Of a stretch of 44,080 bases of DNA, positions 8,861-16,409 are shown piece after piece. Made by a program: the position numbers and the translations under genes. Positions within the stretch are counted from its first letter, which is position 1; every line of letters starts with the position of its first letter. Origin of the DNA: Paracoccaceae bacterium (lineage in GTDB: Bacteria > Pseudomonadota > Alphaproteobacteria > Rhodobacterales > Rhodobacteraceae); contig JALXER010000285.1 of NCBI GenBank assembly GCA_027069385.1, positions 1 to 44,080 on the forward strand. Reading direction: 5' to 3'. The notes under the pieces were generated by a model. That model saw only the letters and a program-made list of their open reading frames with translations. It was not told where the DNA came from and made no database searches.

Positions 8861-8892
8861 GTTGTTTTATTGCGTGAATTTGGCGTGATAAA

Positions 8893-8934
8893 CGCATTTT
8901 AATGCGGTTAAATCTTGAAAAACAGATTTAAACC
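8893..8934. terminator. Two adjacent AT-rich stem-loops downstream of the LuxR gene
   Basis: The first is CGCATT-TT-AATGCG (8893-8906). The second pairs GGTTAAATCT (8906-8915) with AGATTTAAACC (8924-8934), one base bulged, around an 8-nt loop. Either may end the LuxR transcript or form part of the 5' control region of the next gene. No clean T-run follows on the plus strand. Confidence 0.4.
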
Positions 8935-8968
8935 AACAAATATTCACTATTAACAAATATTCACTATT
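8935..8968 (+). repeat. Exact tandem 17-bp repeat upstream of the lysine-rich gene
   Basis: The 17-mer AACAAATATTCACTATT occurs twice back to back (8935-8951 and 8952-8968), 46 bp before the start codon at 9015. The surrounding ~130 bp are strikingly AT-rich compared with the rest of the window. The spacing of 17 bp (about 1.6 helical turns) would suit two adjacent DNA-binding protein sites. No -35/-10 pair could be fixed with confidence. Confidence 0.75.
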
Positions 8969-9014
8969 ATCGAGGTTTTATTCAAAACGCATATCATAGA
9001 AAAGGAGTGTACCA

Positions 9015-9314
9015 ATGGCGTCCGATCCAACACTTGCCGCGTTGCAGCAGTTTATCAAAAAGGCCCCTGACGATTTAAAGAAAAAGGGTAAAAGCCTGAA
9101 AGAAGCGGAAAACCTGAAAAAGGCTTTCGCCAAGAAAGACAAGACTTTTGCGCCGGCGATGAAGAAATTTCTGAAATCGATCGCGGCTGACAAAAAGCTG
9201 GTTTCCAAAGACAAAAAGGCCAAGACCGAGGTCGAGAAGATGGAAAAAATCGCCATCGACGACCTGAAAAAACGGTTCTCCGTTGGCAAGGTCGTAATGA
9301 CCAAGCCGAAGTAA
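9015..9314 (+). CDS. Unrecognised lysine-rich small protein
   Basis: 99 aa with 28 lysines by my count and no cysteine, histidine or tryptophan. The sequence is likely all-helical (AALQQFIKKAPDDLKKKGK..., AENLKKAFAKKDK..., EKMEKIAIDDLKKRF) and strongly basic overall. It has no signal peptide and no membrane segment. An AAGGAG ribosome-binding site lies eight bases before the ATG. It is followed after 34 bp by another unrecognised gene with an equally strong ribosome-binding site, so the two are probably co-transcribed. The lysine content recalls histone-like or nucleoid-binding tails, but I see no known DNA-binding domain, and a chaperone or toxin-neutralising role is equally conceivable. No function is assigned. 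Confidence 0.8.
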   Translation: MASDPTLAALQQFIKKAPDDLKKKGKSLKEAENLKKAFAKKDKTFAPAMKKFLKSIAADKKLVSKDKKAKTEVEKMEKIAIDDLKKRFSVGKVVMTKPK

Positions 9315-9348
9315 GCGATTTTATCAATTTTTTTCAGGAGATACAGAA

Positions 9349-9852
9349 ATGAGTGACACCACAGATGCAATTGATACCGCCGTCAATACCGGTAAAACCG
9401 CATGGGATATCGTTATGGATGGCAAAGCCGCGACCAGCGCCAAATCCGCGTTTTGTTCGGCTATTCCGACCGGCGTAAAGGATAACGAACTTTCGGGCTG
9501 GAAATCAACCGCCAACACATGGCCACTCAAGGTCAAGAATGCTTATGGCGTCGATGTGATCGACGCGGAATTCGCCTATCGGTTCAACCATTCGGGCGTA
9601 ACCGAAAAGTCGCCGGGGTCGGTTTATATGACCAATTTCACGGTCTATGCCAAAAAGGTAGAGGTGCTTTGGGGCTGGTCCCTCGATGTAAGTGCCACGG
9701 TCAAAGGCAAGCCGATCAATATCGGCTCGGCCAAGAAACAGATCTGGGCGGTACCGCTTCAGGTTAATATCAAATACGGCTCGCCGTTGAAGGTGACCAA
9801 TAGCGGATTTATCATGGTCGCGGTTGGCAACGGCGCGCTGAAAGTACAGTAA
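9349..9852 (+). CDS. Unrecognised beta-rich protein, partner of the lysine-rich gene
   Basis: 167 aa with no signal peptide and no membrane segment. After a short polar N-terminus (~45 residues) the rest looks like alternating strands: WPLKVKNAYGVDVIDAEFAY, VYMTNFTVYAKKVEVLWGWS, LDVSATVKGKPINIG, KQIWAVPLQVNIKYG and NSGFIMVAVGNGALKVQ. This suggests a beta-sandwich or small barrel, with aromatic residues at strand ends. An AGGAG ribosome-binding site lies eight bases before the ATG at 9349. A convergent hairpin terminator follows the stop. I do not recognise the family; candidates to test are a lipid- or membrane-binding beta protein or a secreted effector exported without a Sec signal. Confidence 0.8.
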   Translation: MSDTTDAIDTAVNTGKTAWDIVMDGKAATSAKSAFCSAIPTGVKDNELSGWKSTANTWPLKVKNAYGVDVIDAEFAYRFNHSGVTEKSPGSVYMTNFTVYAKKVEVLWGWSLDVSATVKGKPINIGSAKKQIWAVPLQVNIKYGSPLKVTNSGFIMVAVGNGALKVQ

Positions 9853-9870
9853 ACCGGCGATCCGCACCAT

Positions 9871-9896
9871 GTACCCGCAGCTTTGGCTGCGGGTAC
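9871..9896. terminator. Bidirectional hairpin between convergent genes
   Basis: Perfect 11-bp stem GTACCCGCAGC / GCTGCGGGTAC with a TTTG loop, located between the beta-rich gene (plus) and the Lrp-type gene (minus). It touches the last base of the Lrp stop codon at 9896. No long T-run follows on either strand, so termination strength is uncertain. Confidence 0.65.
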
Positions 9897-10357
9897 TATA
9901 CCGGCAGCGCGGTGGTGGATTTGATTTCTTCCATCGACAACAGCGCCGTAACGTTGAATATTTTCACCTCGGCGATCAGGCTTTGATAGAACTTGTCATA
10001 GGCCACCGCGTCGGCCACCCGCACCTTTAGAATATAGTCGATCTCTCCGGCCAGCCGGTGGGCTTCTTGCACTTCGGGGCGGGCGTTCAGGGAGTTCAGA
10101 AAACGGGCCTGCCAGTCGGCATCGTGCTCGCTGGTCTTGACCAGCACAAAAAAGCAGGCGTCAAAGCCGGTTTTTTTCGGGTCCACAATCACCGTGGTTT
10201 TGCGGATCACCCCGTTTTCCCGCATTTTCTTGATCCGGGTCCAGACCGGCGTTTTGGAGGAGCCAGTCAGTCGCGCGATCTCTTCAAGCGAGATCAGCGC
10301 GTCGTGCTGAAGCAGGCGCAGGATTTTCCGGTCGAGGTCGTCAATTGATTGTTTCAC
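9896..10357 (-). CDS. Lrp/AsnC family transcriptional regulator
   Basis: 153 aa. The N-terminal winged helix-turn-helix is clear (DDLDRKILRLLQHDA, LEEIARLTGSSKTPVWTRIK, MRENGVIRK, residues ~5-60). It is followed by the alpha-beta RAM ligand-binding domain with the EVQEAHRLAGEIDYILKVRV strand typical of the family. Proteins of this type form octamers and sense amino acids. It lies 15 bp after a small membrane-protein gene and the BioY gene on the same strand, so it may be the last gene of that transcript. Nearest functional subtype and effector are unknown. Confidence 0.93.
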   Translation of the reverse strand: MKQSIDDLDRKILRLLQHDALISLEEIARLTGSSKTPVWTRIKKMRENGVIRKTTVIVDPKKTGFDACFFVLVKTSEHDADWQARFLNSLNARPEVQEAHRLAGEIDYILKVRVADAVAYDKFYQSLIAEVKIFNVTALLSMEEIKSTTALPV

Positions 10358-10372
10358 AGCACCCCCGTCGGG

Positions 10373-10651
10373 TCAAATAACCCGCCCCTGAATGAAAAAC
10401 ATGGCAATGACCAGCAGGATTGAAATGCCGAAAAGCATCGCGATCCAGCCCAGACGGCGATGGCGGCTTTTGTAGCCAAACACCACCGCGCCCAGTTCCA
10501 GCACCGCCGCACCGCCAAAAATCACCGGCATCATGTGCAGCACCGAAAGCGGCAACCGCCCGGCCATCATCATAAACAATGTCAGCGCGAAAAAGCCCAG
10601 AAAGGCCAGAGTCGCGCTGAAAAAGGCCATGGATGCGCCAGGTTTGGCCAC
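10373..10651 (-). CDS. Small three-helix membrane protein
   Basis: 92 aa from a GTG at 10651; an ATG at 10630 would give 85 aa. Three hydrophobic segments span approximately residues 8-30 (FFSATLAFLGFFALTLFMMM), 36-58 and 66-88, with the basic loop GYKSRHRRLGW between the last two. The gene starts immediately after the BioY stop codon and ends 15 bp before the Lrp start. No family recognised. Confidence 0.6.
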   Translation of the reverse strand: MAKPGASMAFFSATLAFLGFFALTLFMMMAGRLPLSVLHMMPVIFGGAAVLELGAVVFGYKSRHRRLGWIAMLFGISILLVIAMFFIQGRVI

Positions 10652-10652
10652 C

Positions 10653-11246
10653 CTATGCGCCCTTGATGCGTTTCACCAGCGCCCAGGCAGCGGGCAGCAA
10701 CAGCGCGCTAAGCGCCAGCTTGATCCCGTCTCCCAGCAGGAACGGCGCCATGCCTTTGGCAAAGGCGGTTTGCAGATCAAAGCCGTACAGATAGGCCAGC
10801 CAGCCCATGCCCAGCCCATAGATCACCGCGTTGGCCGCCATCAGCACCGGCACCATTTTCAGCACTGAACGGTCCCAGCCGCGCGTGGCCGCATGGCCCA
10901 GCAACAGCGTTGCCAGCACAAACCCGACCAGATAGCCGCCCGTCGATCCGGCCATATAATGCCAGCCGCTCAGTTCGGCGCTAGAAGAGGCGAAAACATC
11001 GAAGCCCAGCGCGCCGATCAGCATATAGCCAAGGATGGTTGCCAGCCCCAGCCGCGGCCCATAAGCCGCCCCGAGGGTCAGCACCGCAAAAGTGCCCATG
11101 GTGACCGGCACCGGCGAATAGGGAATCATGACCTTGATTTTGGCGCTAAGGGCCAGCACCAGAATACCGGCAACAACCAGCACGGCTTGTCGCAATGCGG
11201 TGTTGGTGCTCCATAAAAATTGCGAGAGGGGGATGCTCTTGTTCAT
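10653..11246 (-). CDS. bioY: Biotin transporter BioY
   Basis: Membrane substrate-binding (S) component for biotin uptake, either alone or with an ECF module; 197 aa from the ATG at 11246, which has AAGGA about seven bases upstream (TTG 11264 and ATG 11252 are alternatives). BioY signatures are present: IPYSPVPVTMGTFAVLTLGA, AAYGPRLG, GSTGGYLVGF and APFLLGDGIKL. About six membrane segments are expected. No bioM or bioN gene is adjacent. I looked for a TTATCTATAA-like BioR site and found none in the 129-bp upstream region. Confidence 0.92.
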   Translation of the reverse strand: MNKSIPLSQFLWSTNTALRQAVLVVAGILVLALSAKIKVMIPYSPVPVTMGTFAVLTLGAAYGPRLGLATILGYMLIGALGFDVFASSSAELSGWHYMAGSTGGYLVGFVLATLLLGHAATRGWDRSVLKMVPVLMAANAVIYGLGMGWLAYLYGFDLQTAFAKGMAPFLLGDGIKLALSALLLPAAWALVKRIKGA

Positions 11247-11375
11247 CTGCATTTCCTTGTTCAAATGGTTTGAATGGCCCGGTTATCGCCTTTGTGACGG
11301 CAAACGCGGGCAAGATCAAGGCCGCGGCATAAAATCCTCTGTAATTCGTCCGGAAAAGCGCCTAAAAGCGCCGCC

Positions 11376-12032
11376 ATGGAACAGCAAAACAAAATCGCGC
11401 TGGTGACCGGCGCATCGCGCGGCCTTGGCTATGCCACGGCAGTTGCTCTGGCAAAGCAGGGCTATCACATCGTGGCACTGGCCCGCACCGTGGGCGGGCT
11501 GGAAGAACTGGCCGATCAGGTAGAGCCGATCTCGGGGATCACGCTGGTGCCGCTCGACATTACCGACGAAGGCGGGCTGCAACGGCTGTGCCTGTCGATC
11601 TATGAACGCTGGGGGCATCTGGATGTGCTGGTCCACTGCGCGGTCAAAGCACCGCTTCTGACGCCGGTCAACCAGATAACCGACAAGGATTATGACGGTG
11701 TTTTGGCGGTTAATGCCCGCGCCACGGCCCGGATTATCGCGCTATGCGAACCGCTGCTGAAGGTAGCGCCGGACGGGGTGGCGATATTTATGGATGACCC
11801 GCATCAGGGTGAACGGTTCTTCGGGGCTTATGGCGCGTCCAAAGCTGCGGCCAAATCGCTGGTGCAAAGCTGGCAGGCCGAAACCGAACGCCTGAAACCA
11901 AGGGTAATCCTGCATACGCCCAACCCGATGCCCACCGCCACCCGCGCCCGCTTCCACCCCGGCGAAGATAAATCCGGTCTGGCAACAGCAGCGGATGAGG
12001 CAGACCGCCTGATCGCCCAACACCTGTCCTGA
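11376..12032 (+). CDS. SDR-fold oxidoreductase-like protein with degenerate active site
   Basis: 218-aa Rossmann-fold protein of the short-chain dehydrogenase family. The cofactor motif TGASRGLG (residues 11-18) and the YGASK pair (Tyr152, Lys156) are intact. The NNAG motif is replaced by VHCAVKAP, and Met139 stands 13 residues before Tyr152, where the catalytic Ser is expected (IFMDDPHQ). It broadly resembles YciK-like SDRs and may be a non-catalytic or atypical enzyme. It is divergent from bioY, and a long palindromic element begins 12 bp after the stop codon. Confidence 0.85.
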   Translation: MEQQNKIALVTGASRGLGYATAVALAKQGYHIVALARTVGGLEELADQVEPISGITLVPLDITDEGGLQRLCLSIYERWGHLDVLVHCAVKAPLLTPVNQITDKDYDGVLAVNARATARIIALCEPLLKVAPDGVAIFMDDPHQGERFFGAYGASKAAAKSLVQSWQAETERLKPRVILHTPNPMPTATRARFHPGEDKSGLATAADEADRLIAQHLS

Positions 12033-12043
12033 TCACGAATCAT

Positions 12044-12314
12044 AGCGCTCCCGCCCGTCGTCGGCGCATTGCATTCGCAATGCGCCTCCTCCCGTTGGGC
12101 CGGGCCGACCTTCGGTCGGCCCCGGGGGCCAGCCCCCGTACCCCCGTCACATGCGTGAGGCGACAAAGGTTTCCATTTTTCATAAGTACTCTCAGGGGGG
12201 AGCGACGAATGTCGCGAGGGGGCGGAACGCCCCCCTGCCGCCCGAAGGGCGGCCCGGCCCAAAGGGAAGCCCGTGATTGCGGAACGCAATCGCGGGCTGG
12301 ACTGCGGGAGCGCT
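12044..12314. repeat. Long structured intergenic repeat element, copy 1 (271 bp)
   Basis: It is bounded by a perfect 11-bp inverted repeat, AGCGCTCCCGC at 12044-12054 and GCGGGAGCGCT at 12304-12314. It contains several nested GC-rich palindromes such as GCATTGCATTCGCAATGC and CCGACCTTCGGTCGG. Its left 55 bp match the reverse complement of the right end of the element at 20969-21306 with about three differences, and its right ~120 bp match the other end. It lies between the SDR gene and the decayed phosphatase/der genes, which converge. It carries no convincing coding sequence. A MITE-like or terminator-like role is inference. Confidence 0.75.
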
Positions 12315-12339
12315 CCGAGTCGGGGTAAGGGTGAAACCC

Positions 12340-12720
12340 CGCCCGTAAAACCAAGCCGATAGATATGCGGGGTCCCCATGTCCTGCCAACCTTCGAAGCC
12401 AAAGCATGAATAGATCTGCCTCGAAACCGGCGCGATAAGGTTGACGTGCGACGCCACCAGGGGGTGCCGCGCGCCCGTCGCCGTGAACCCTTTTCGGGGC
12501 TGCAAAGGCTCGGGTCGCGGTCTGGTTCAGCGATTCTCCGCCCGCCAACCTATAATCACGGTCCGCAAATGAGCGGCGCACAAGGTCTTCCCAGTCGGGC
12601 AACGCCTCACCGACGGGCTTAGGGGGGCGGCGCGATCAGGTGCCCGCCCCGTATCCGTCAGCGCCCCATCGGGCTGTTGGCCGATGGCTTGGCAATGGCG
12701 GACAAGAAAACCAACGCAAG
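12340..12720 (-). pseudogene. Decayed histidine phosphatase (phosphoglycerate mutase-like) gene
   Basis: Three pieces of one family occur in order on the minus strand but in different frames. Just after the der stop, FLVRHCQAIGQ...LTDTGRA is the N-terminal RHG motif with Gly changed to Cys. From about 12625 a second frame reads ALPDWEDLVRRSF, then LAGGESLNQTATRAF, the GES region. From about 12500 a third frame reads ARHPLVASHVNLI, then CFGFEGWQDMG and PHIYRLGF, the second catalytic His region and C-terminus. The first and second pieces are joined too closely, so an internal deletion plus frameshifts is inferred. No start codon is visible. An intact protein would be about 190 aa. Confidence 0.75.
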
Positions 12721-12721
12721 T

Positions 12722-14137
12722 CTAATGGATTTTGCGTTTCTTCGCCTTGGCGGCAAACGGGTTATCGCCCGCGCGCAGGAACAGGCGAATCGGGGTGCCG
12801 GGCATGTCGAAGGCTTCGCGCAGGCCGTTGACCAGAAACCGCGTATAGCTGGCGGGCACGGCATCGGGCACCGAGGTAAACACCACAAAAGTAGGCGGCC
12901 GGGTTTTGACCTGGGTCATATAGCGCATTTTGATCCGTCGTCCGGCCGGAGCGGGCGGCGGGTGTGCCTCGATCTGGGCAGCCAGCCAGCGGTTCAGGCG
13001 CGCGGTCGAAATACGGGTATTCCAGACTTCGTGCGCCTTGGTAATTGCGGCATACAACCGGTCCAGCCCCTTACCGGTCAGCGCCGAAACCATCACCATT
13101 GGCGCGCCGCGCAGTTGCGGCAGCAGGCGGCCGAATTTTTCGCGCAGGTCTTTTAGTTTTTGCGCCTTTTCCCCCTCCAGATCCCACTTGTTGACCGCGA
13201 CGACAACCGCCCTGCCCTCGCGCTCGGCCAGATCGGCGATGCGCAGGTCCTGCTGTTCGAACGGCACCTGCACGTCGAGCAGCACCACCACCACTTCGGC
13301 AAATTTCACCGCCCGCAGCCCGTCCGAGACCGACAGCTTTTCCAGTTTTTCCTGCACCTTGGCCTTTTTGCGCATGCCCGCCGTGTCAAAAATCCTGAAC
13401 TCGCGGCCTTCCCAGTTGGTACGCACCGAAATCGCATCGCGGGTAATCCCTGCCTCGGGGCCGGTCAGCAGGCGTTCTTCGCCCAGTATCTGGTTGATCA
13501 GCGTTGATTTACCGGCATTGGGCCGGCCTACTACGGCGATTTGCAACGGGCGGGTATCGGGGATGGCTTCGGCCTCACCCTCCTCGTCCACCGCGTCGGA
13601 TATATCTATGTTGATTTCCGGCTCGAATTCCCGATCCTCGAATTCGTCGGATATGGGCATCAGCAGTTGATACAGGTCTTCCAGACCCTCGCCATGCTCC
13701 GAAGACAGCTGGATCGGGTCGCCCAGCCCCAGCGAGAACGCGTCGTAATAGCCCGCCTCTCCGGCCTTGCCCTCGGCCTTGTTGGCCGCCAGAATCACCC
13801 GCCCCCCGCGACGGCGCAGGATCTCGGCAAAGACCTGATCATCGGCGGTTACCCCGACGCGGGCGTCGATCATGAACAGGCACACATCGGCCATATCGAC
13901 GGCGCGTTCGGTCAGGGCACGCATGCGGCCTTGCAGGCTTTCGTCGGTGGCTTGCTCCAGTCCGGCGGTATCGATTACGGTAAACCGCAGGTCGCCAAGG
14001 CGGGCCTCGCCCTCGCGCAGGTCCCGCGTCACGCCGGGCTGGTCATCGACCAGCGCCAGCCGCTTGCCAACCAGCCGGTTGAACAGGGTGGATTTTCCGA
14101 CATTGGGGCGGCCGACAATGGCCAGACTAAACGACAT
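12722..14137 (-). CDS. der: Ribosome biogenesis GTPase Der (EngA)
   Basis: Essential tandem-GTPase that acts in maturation of the 50S subunit; 471 aa. Two GTPase domains are visible, each with a P-loop (GRPNVGKST near residue 8, GRPNAGKST near 207), a DTAG motif (IDTAGLEQ, FDTAGMRKK) and G4 motif (ANKAEGK; NKWDLEG). The C-terminal KH-like domain includes PPAPAGRRIKMRYMTQV. The ATG at 14137 (MSFSLAIVGRPN) is preferred over an upstream in-frame start at 14185 that adds 16 unrelated residues. It is preceded by bamB and a YfgM-like gene, the same order as the E. coli yfgM-bamB-der set. Confidence 0.96.
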   Translation of the reverse strand: MSFSLAIVGRPNVGKSTLFNRLVGKRLALVDDQPGVTRDLREGEARLGDLRFTVIDTAGLEQATDESLQGRMRALTERAVDMADVCLFMIDARVGVTADDQVFAEILRRRGGRVILAANKAEGKAGEAGYYDAFSLGLGDPIQLSSEHGEGLEDLYQLLMPISDEFEDREFEPEINIDISDAVDEEGEAEAIPDTRPLQIAVVGRPNAGKSTLINQILGEERLLTGPEAGITRDAISVRTNWEGREFRIFDTAGMRKKAKVQEKLEKLSVSDGLRAVKFAEVVVVLLDVQVPFEQQDLRIADLAEREGRAVVVAVNKWDLEGEKAQKLKDLREKFGRLLPQLRGAPMVMVSALTGKGLDRLYAAITKAHEVWNTRISTARLNRWLAAQIEAHPPPAPAGRRIKMRYMTQVKTRPPTFVVFTSVPDAVPASYTRFLVNGLREAFDMPGTPIRLFLRAGDNPFAAKAKKRKIH

Positions 14138-14206
14138 GGGGTTGCCAATCATAGCAGCTTGGCGGGCAGCAGCGCCCGCAAACATGGCTCTTACCCCGAT
14201 TGATGC

Positions 14207-15529
14207 TTATTGAAAAGCCAGAAGTTTGCCGTTGCGGCTTTGGACATACAAAACACCGCCCGCCACCACGGGGGCCGAGGCCGCGCCGCCGGGGATGGCC
14301 TGCGCGCCGGTCAGGCCACCGCTGGCCGGATCAAAGAACCGCATTTGCCCGTCAGTGCCTGCCACGATCACCTGACCGCCCGCCACAATCGGCCCGTAAT
14401 GGAAGATATATCCCTTGCGCTTTTCGGGTTTCTTGTACTCGGGCAGTTGCGTGGCCCAGATGACCGCACCATTGCTGGCATTGATCCGCAAAAGCTGGTT
14501 GTCATTGCTGACCACAAAGGCCGAGCCGCCAATAACCGCCGCCGGGCCAAGCGCCCCGCGCGGCACAGACCAGCTCTGGATTCCGGTGTTCAGGTTCAGG
14601 CCTACGGTCTGGCCGCCCTGATTGGCAACGATCACCCGACCGCCGGCAATCACCGGATCACCCGAGATTTCGCCAATGGTGCCGCGCACCGTGGACAGGG
14701 CGCTTTGGTTAACGTCAACCATCCAGCGCACCGCCCCGCTGACCGACACGCCGTAAACCCGCCCCGAACTGAACGGAACCACGACATTTTGCCCGCGTAC
14801 CGCAATGCTGGCACCGCCAAGAACGCGCGCGCCGCTGGCCTCGGGGCCGGCAATATTCCAGACCAGACTGCCGCGCCGGTCAACCGCATAGGCGATATCG
14901 TCGCGCGTGACCAGAAAGATCCGTCCGCCCGCCACTGTCGGGGCCGAGCGCACCGGCGCGTCAAACCCGTAGCGCCAGCCAATCGCTCCGCTGGCCGCAT
15001 CGATCGAAAGCAATTCGCCAAAACCGGTGCCCGCATACAGCGTCGCCCCGTCCAGCGCCAAACCGCCGCCAAAGCCCTGCGCCCCGTCGCCGTCACTGAT
15101 CGGGGTTACATCGATCTGCCACAGCACCGCATGGTCCTGCGCCGAAACCGCAGTGATATGGCCGCCCGCATCCATGGCGTAGACCACGCCGCCCGCAACC
15201 ACCGGTTCCGAGGTAATGCGCGAGCGGTCACTGTCGCCGCGCCCGATATCCACGCTCCAGCGCAGGGTCGGGTTGGCGGCCAGCGCCACATGCGGGGCCA
15301 CATGATCGGCGCCAAAATTCTTTTGCGCCCAGTTTGCATTGGATTGCGGCGTGCCCAGCGCGATGCCGACCGGATTGGCAACCATGTTCAGCTGTTCCTG
15401 CGGCCGGATAGAGTGCCGCTCGCCGGGCAGGATCAGATCCTTTTCCTTGCAACCGGCCAAAACCAGCGCCGCCACCATAAACAGACCGCCCATGCGGATG
15501 CCGCGCTTTACCATATCTGATCCACTCAT
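14207..15529 (-). CDS. bamB: Outer-membrane assembly lipoprotein BamB-like (PQQ beta-propeller)
   Basis: Component of the BAM complex that inserts beta-barrel proteins in the outer membrane; 440 aa from the ATG at 15529. A signal peptide with lipobox LVLAGC precedes repeated propeller blades with alternating GG(V/L)VYAMD..., GATLYAGTGFG, GGRIFLVTRDD, GSAFVVSNDNQ and GGVLYVQSRNG segments. Starts at 15538 (GTG) or 15514 (ATG) are possible; 15529 has AGGG about ten bases upstream. It lies 18 bp after the YfgM-like gene and 69 bp before der, so a three-gene transcript is likely. Confidence 0.92.
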   Translation of the reverse strand: MSGSDMVKRGIRMGGLFMVAALVLAGCKEKDLILPGERHSIRPQEQLNMVANPVGIALGTPQSNANWAQKNFGADHVAPHVALAANPTLRWSVDIGRGDSDRSRITSEPVVAGGVVYAMDAGGHITAVSAQDHAVLWQIDVTPISDGDGAQGFGGGLALDGATLYAGTGFGELLSIDAASGAIGWRYGFDAPVRSAPTVAGGRIFLVTRDDIAYAVDRRGSLVWNIAGPEASGARVLGGASIAVRGQNVVVPFSSGRVYGVSVSGAVRWMVDVNQSALSTVRGTIGEISGDPVIAGGRVIVANQGGQTVGLNLNTGIQSWSVPRGALGPAAVIGGSAFVVSNDNQLLRINASNGAVIWATQLPEYKKPEKRKGYIFHYGPIVAGGQVIVAGTDGQMRFFDPASGGLTGAQAIPGGAASAPVVAGGVLYVQSRNGKLLAFQ

Positions 15530-15547
15530 CACCAACACCCTGTTTTG

Positions 15548-16198
15548 CTAGCCGCTTGTTTCCTGATCATTGCCGCCAAGGGCGATTGTCAACTGTCGCG
15601 CGCGATTGCGCAAGCCCTGAGTTGCGGTTTCATCGGCGGTGATCCGCGCAAAATCGGCCAGCGCGTCCTCGGTCTCGCCATCGCGCAGGTGCTGGATGGC
15701 CCGTTGCTCGATCGCCAGCAGCCGATATGGCGCGTCCTGTCCGGTGATAATATCGAAGATCGCGCTGCGGCGCGCGGGGTCAAGCGCGGCCCCGTCCAGC
15801 AGGATAATTTTCAACAGGGCCAGATGCGTATAAACCGGTGCAACACCGCTGCGATCCGCAATGGCCTGAAGCGCCGCAACCGCCGCTTCGGTATCACCGG
15901 CATCCGACAGCACGGTGGCTTCGGCAAATCCGGCAATCACCGCTGCGGGCGCGTCGCTGTTGGCCAGTTGCGCCAAAGCCTCGGCATCCTTGGCAGCCAG
16001 CGCCGCGCTGATCGTATCGCCCGCCGCCATGGCAGCCTTGGTTTTTTGCGCTTTGCTATATTCATTATAGGCGGTGCCGCCCACCAGCGCCAACACCACC
16101 AATGCCCCGACCCATGCGTATTTCTTGAACAGCTTGAACAGCCGGTCACGCCGGACTTCCTCGGTGACCTCTTCAATAAAGGAATCAGTTTCGCTCAA
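15548..16198 (-). CDS. YfgM-like membrane-anchored TPR protein
   Basis: 216 aa. A cytoplasmic N-terminus (MSETDSFIEEVTEEVRRDRL) and one membrane helix at about residues 28-45 (YAWVGALVVLALVGGTAY) precede a periplasmic helical domain with TPR-like Ala-rich repeats. E. coli YfgM has the same architecture and works at the SecYEG translocon with the chaperone PpiD; its gene also precedes bamB and der. Annotation names for this family vary (tetratricopeptide repeat-like, YfgM/UPF0070). Confidence 0.88.
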   Translation of the reverse strand: MSETDSFIEEVTEEVRRDRLFKLFKKYAWVGALVVLALVGGTAYNEYSKAQKTKAAMAAGDTISAALAAKDAEALAQLANSDAPAAVIAGFAEATVLSDAGDTEAAVAALQAIADRSGVAPVYTHLALLKIILLDGAALDPARRSAIFDIITGQDAPYRLLAIEQRAIQHLRDGETEDALADFARITADETATQGLRNRARQLTIALGGNDQETSG

Positions 16199-16325
16199 CT
16201 TTTCTTCTCCTGCATCTCTTGCGCGCGGACACTAGCGCGTTGACCATCCAGATGCAAAGACAAAGCAGGTTTCAAACTGTTTCACCCGCTCACGCCGTTT
16301 TTTCGCGGCTTTTTTCGCGCGCATC

Positions 16326-16385
16326 TTGTTCCCGGGCGCAAAAGCCATTATCTAGCTACGCAGACAAAAAGGGACCGGTCGGTCC
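16326..16385 (+). promoter_or_regulatory. Efflux operon promoter with palindromic operator
   Basis: A sigma70-like promoter TTGTTC (16326-16331), 17-bp spacer, TATCTA (16349-16354) lies upstream of the RND genes. An inverted repeat GGACCG-GT-CGGTCC (16372-16385) starts about 17 bp after the -10, where a bound repressor would block transcription. ACCGGTCGGT-type palindromes are familiar TetR/AcrR sites. No tetR gene is present in this window, so the regulator is encoded elsewhere. Confidence 0.65.
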
Positions 16386-16409
16386 AATACGGGGGACAAG
16401 GTTTCTTTT

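Noticed and set aside
8935..8968. CRISPR array or minisatellite
   Set aside because: Only two units without spacers and no cas genes; better explained as a double protein-binding site or slippage duplication.
11247..11375. Biotin regulator site or riboswitch upstream of bioY
   Set aside because: No TTATCTATAA-like palindrome and no recognisable conserved RNA structure seen in the 129 bp.
12044..12314. Protein-coding interpretation of frames within the long repeat elements
   Set aside because: Frames are open only because of G/C-rich palindromes; the same residues recur from both arms, and there is no start signal or domain.
14210..15520. 436-codon plus-strand frame opposite bamB
   Set aside because: Antisense shadow of a clear BamB gene; no signal peptide, motif or ribosome-binding site.
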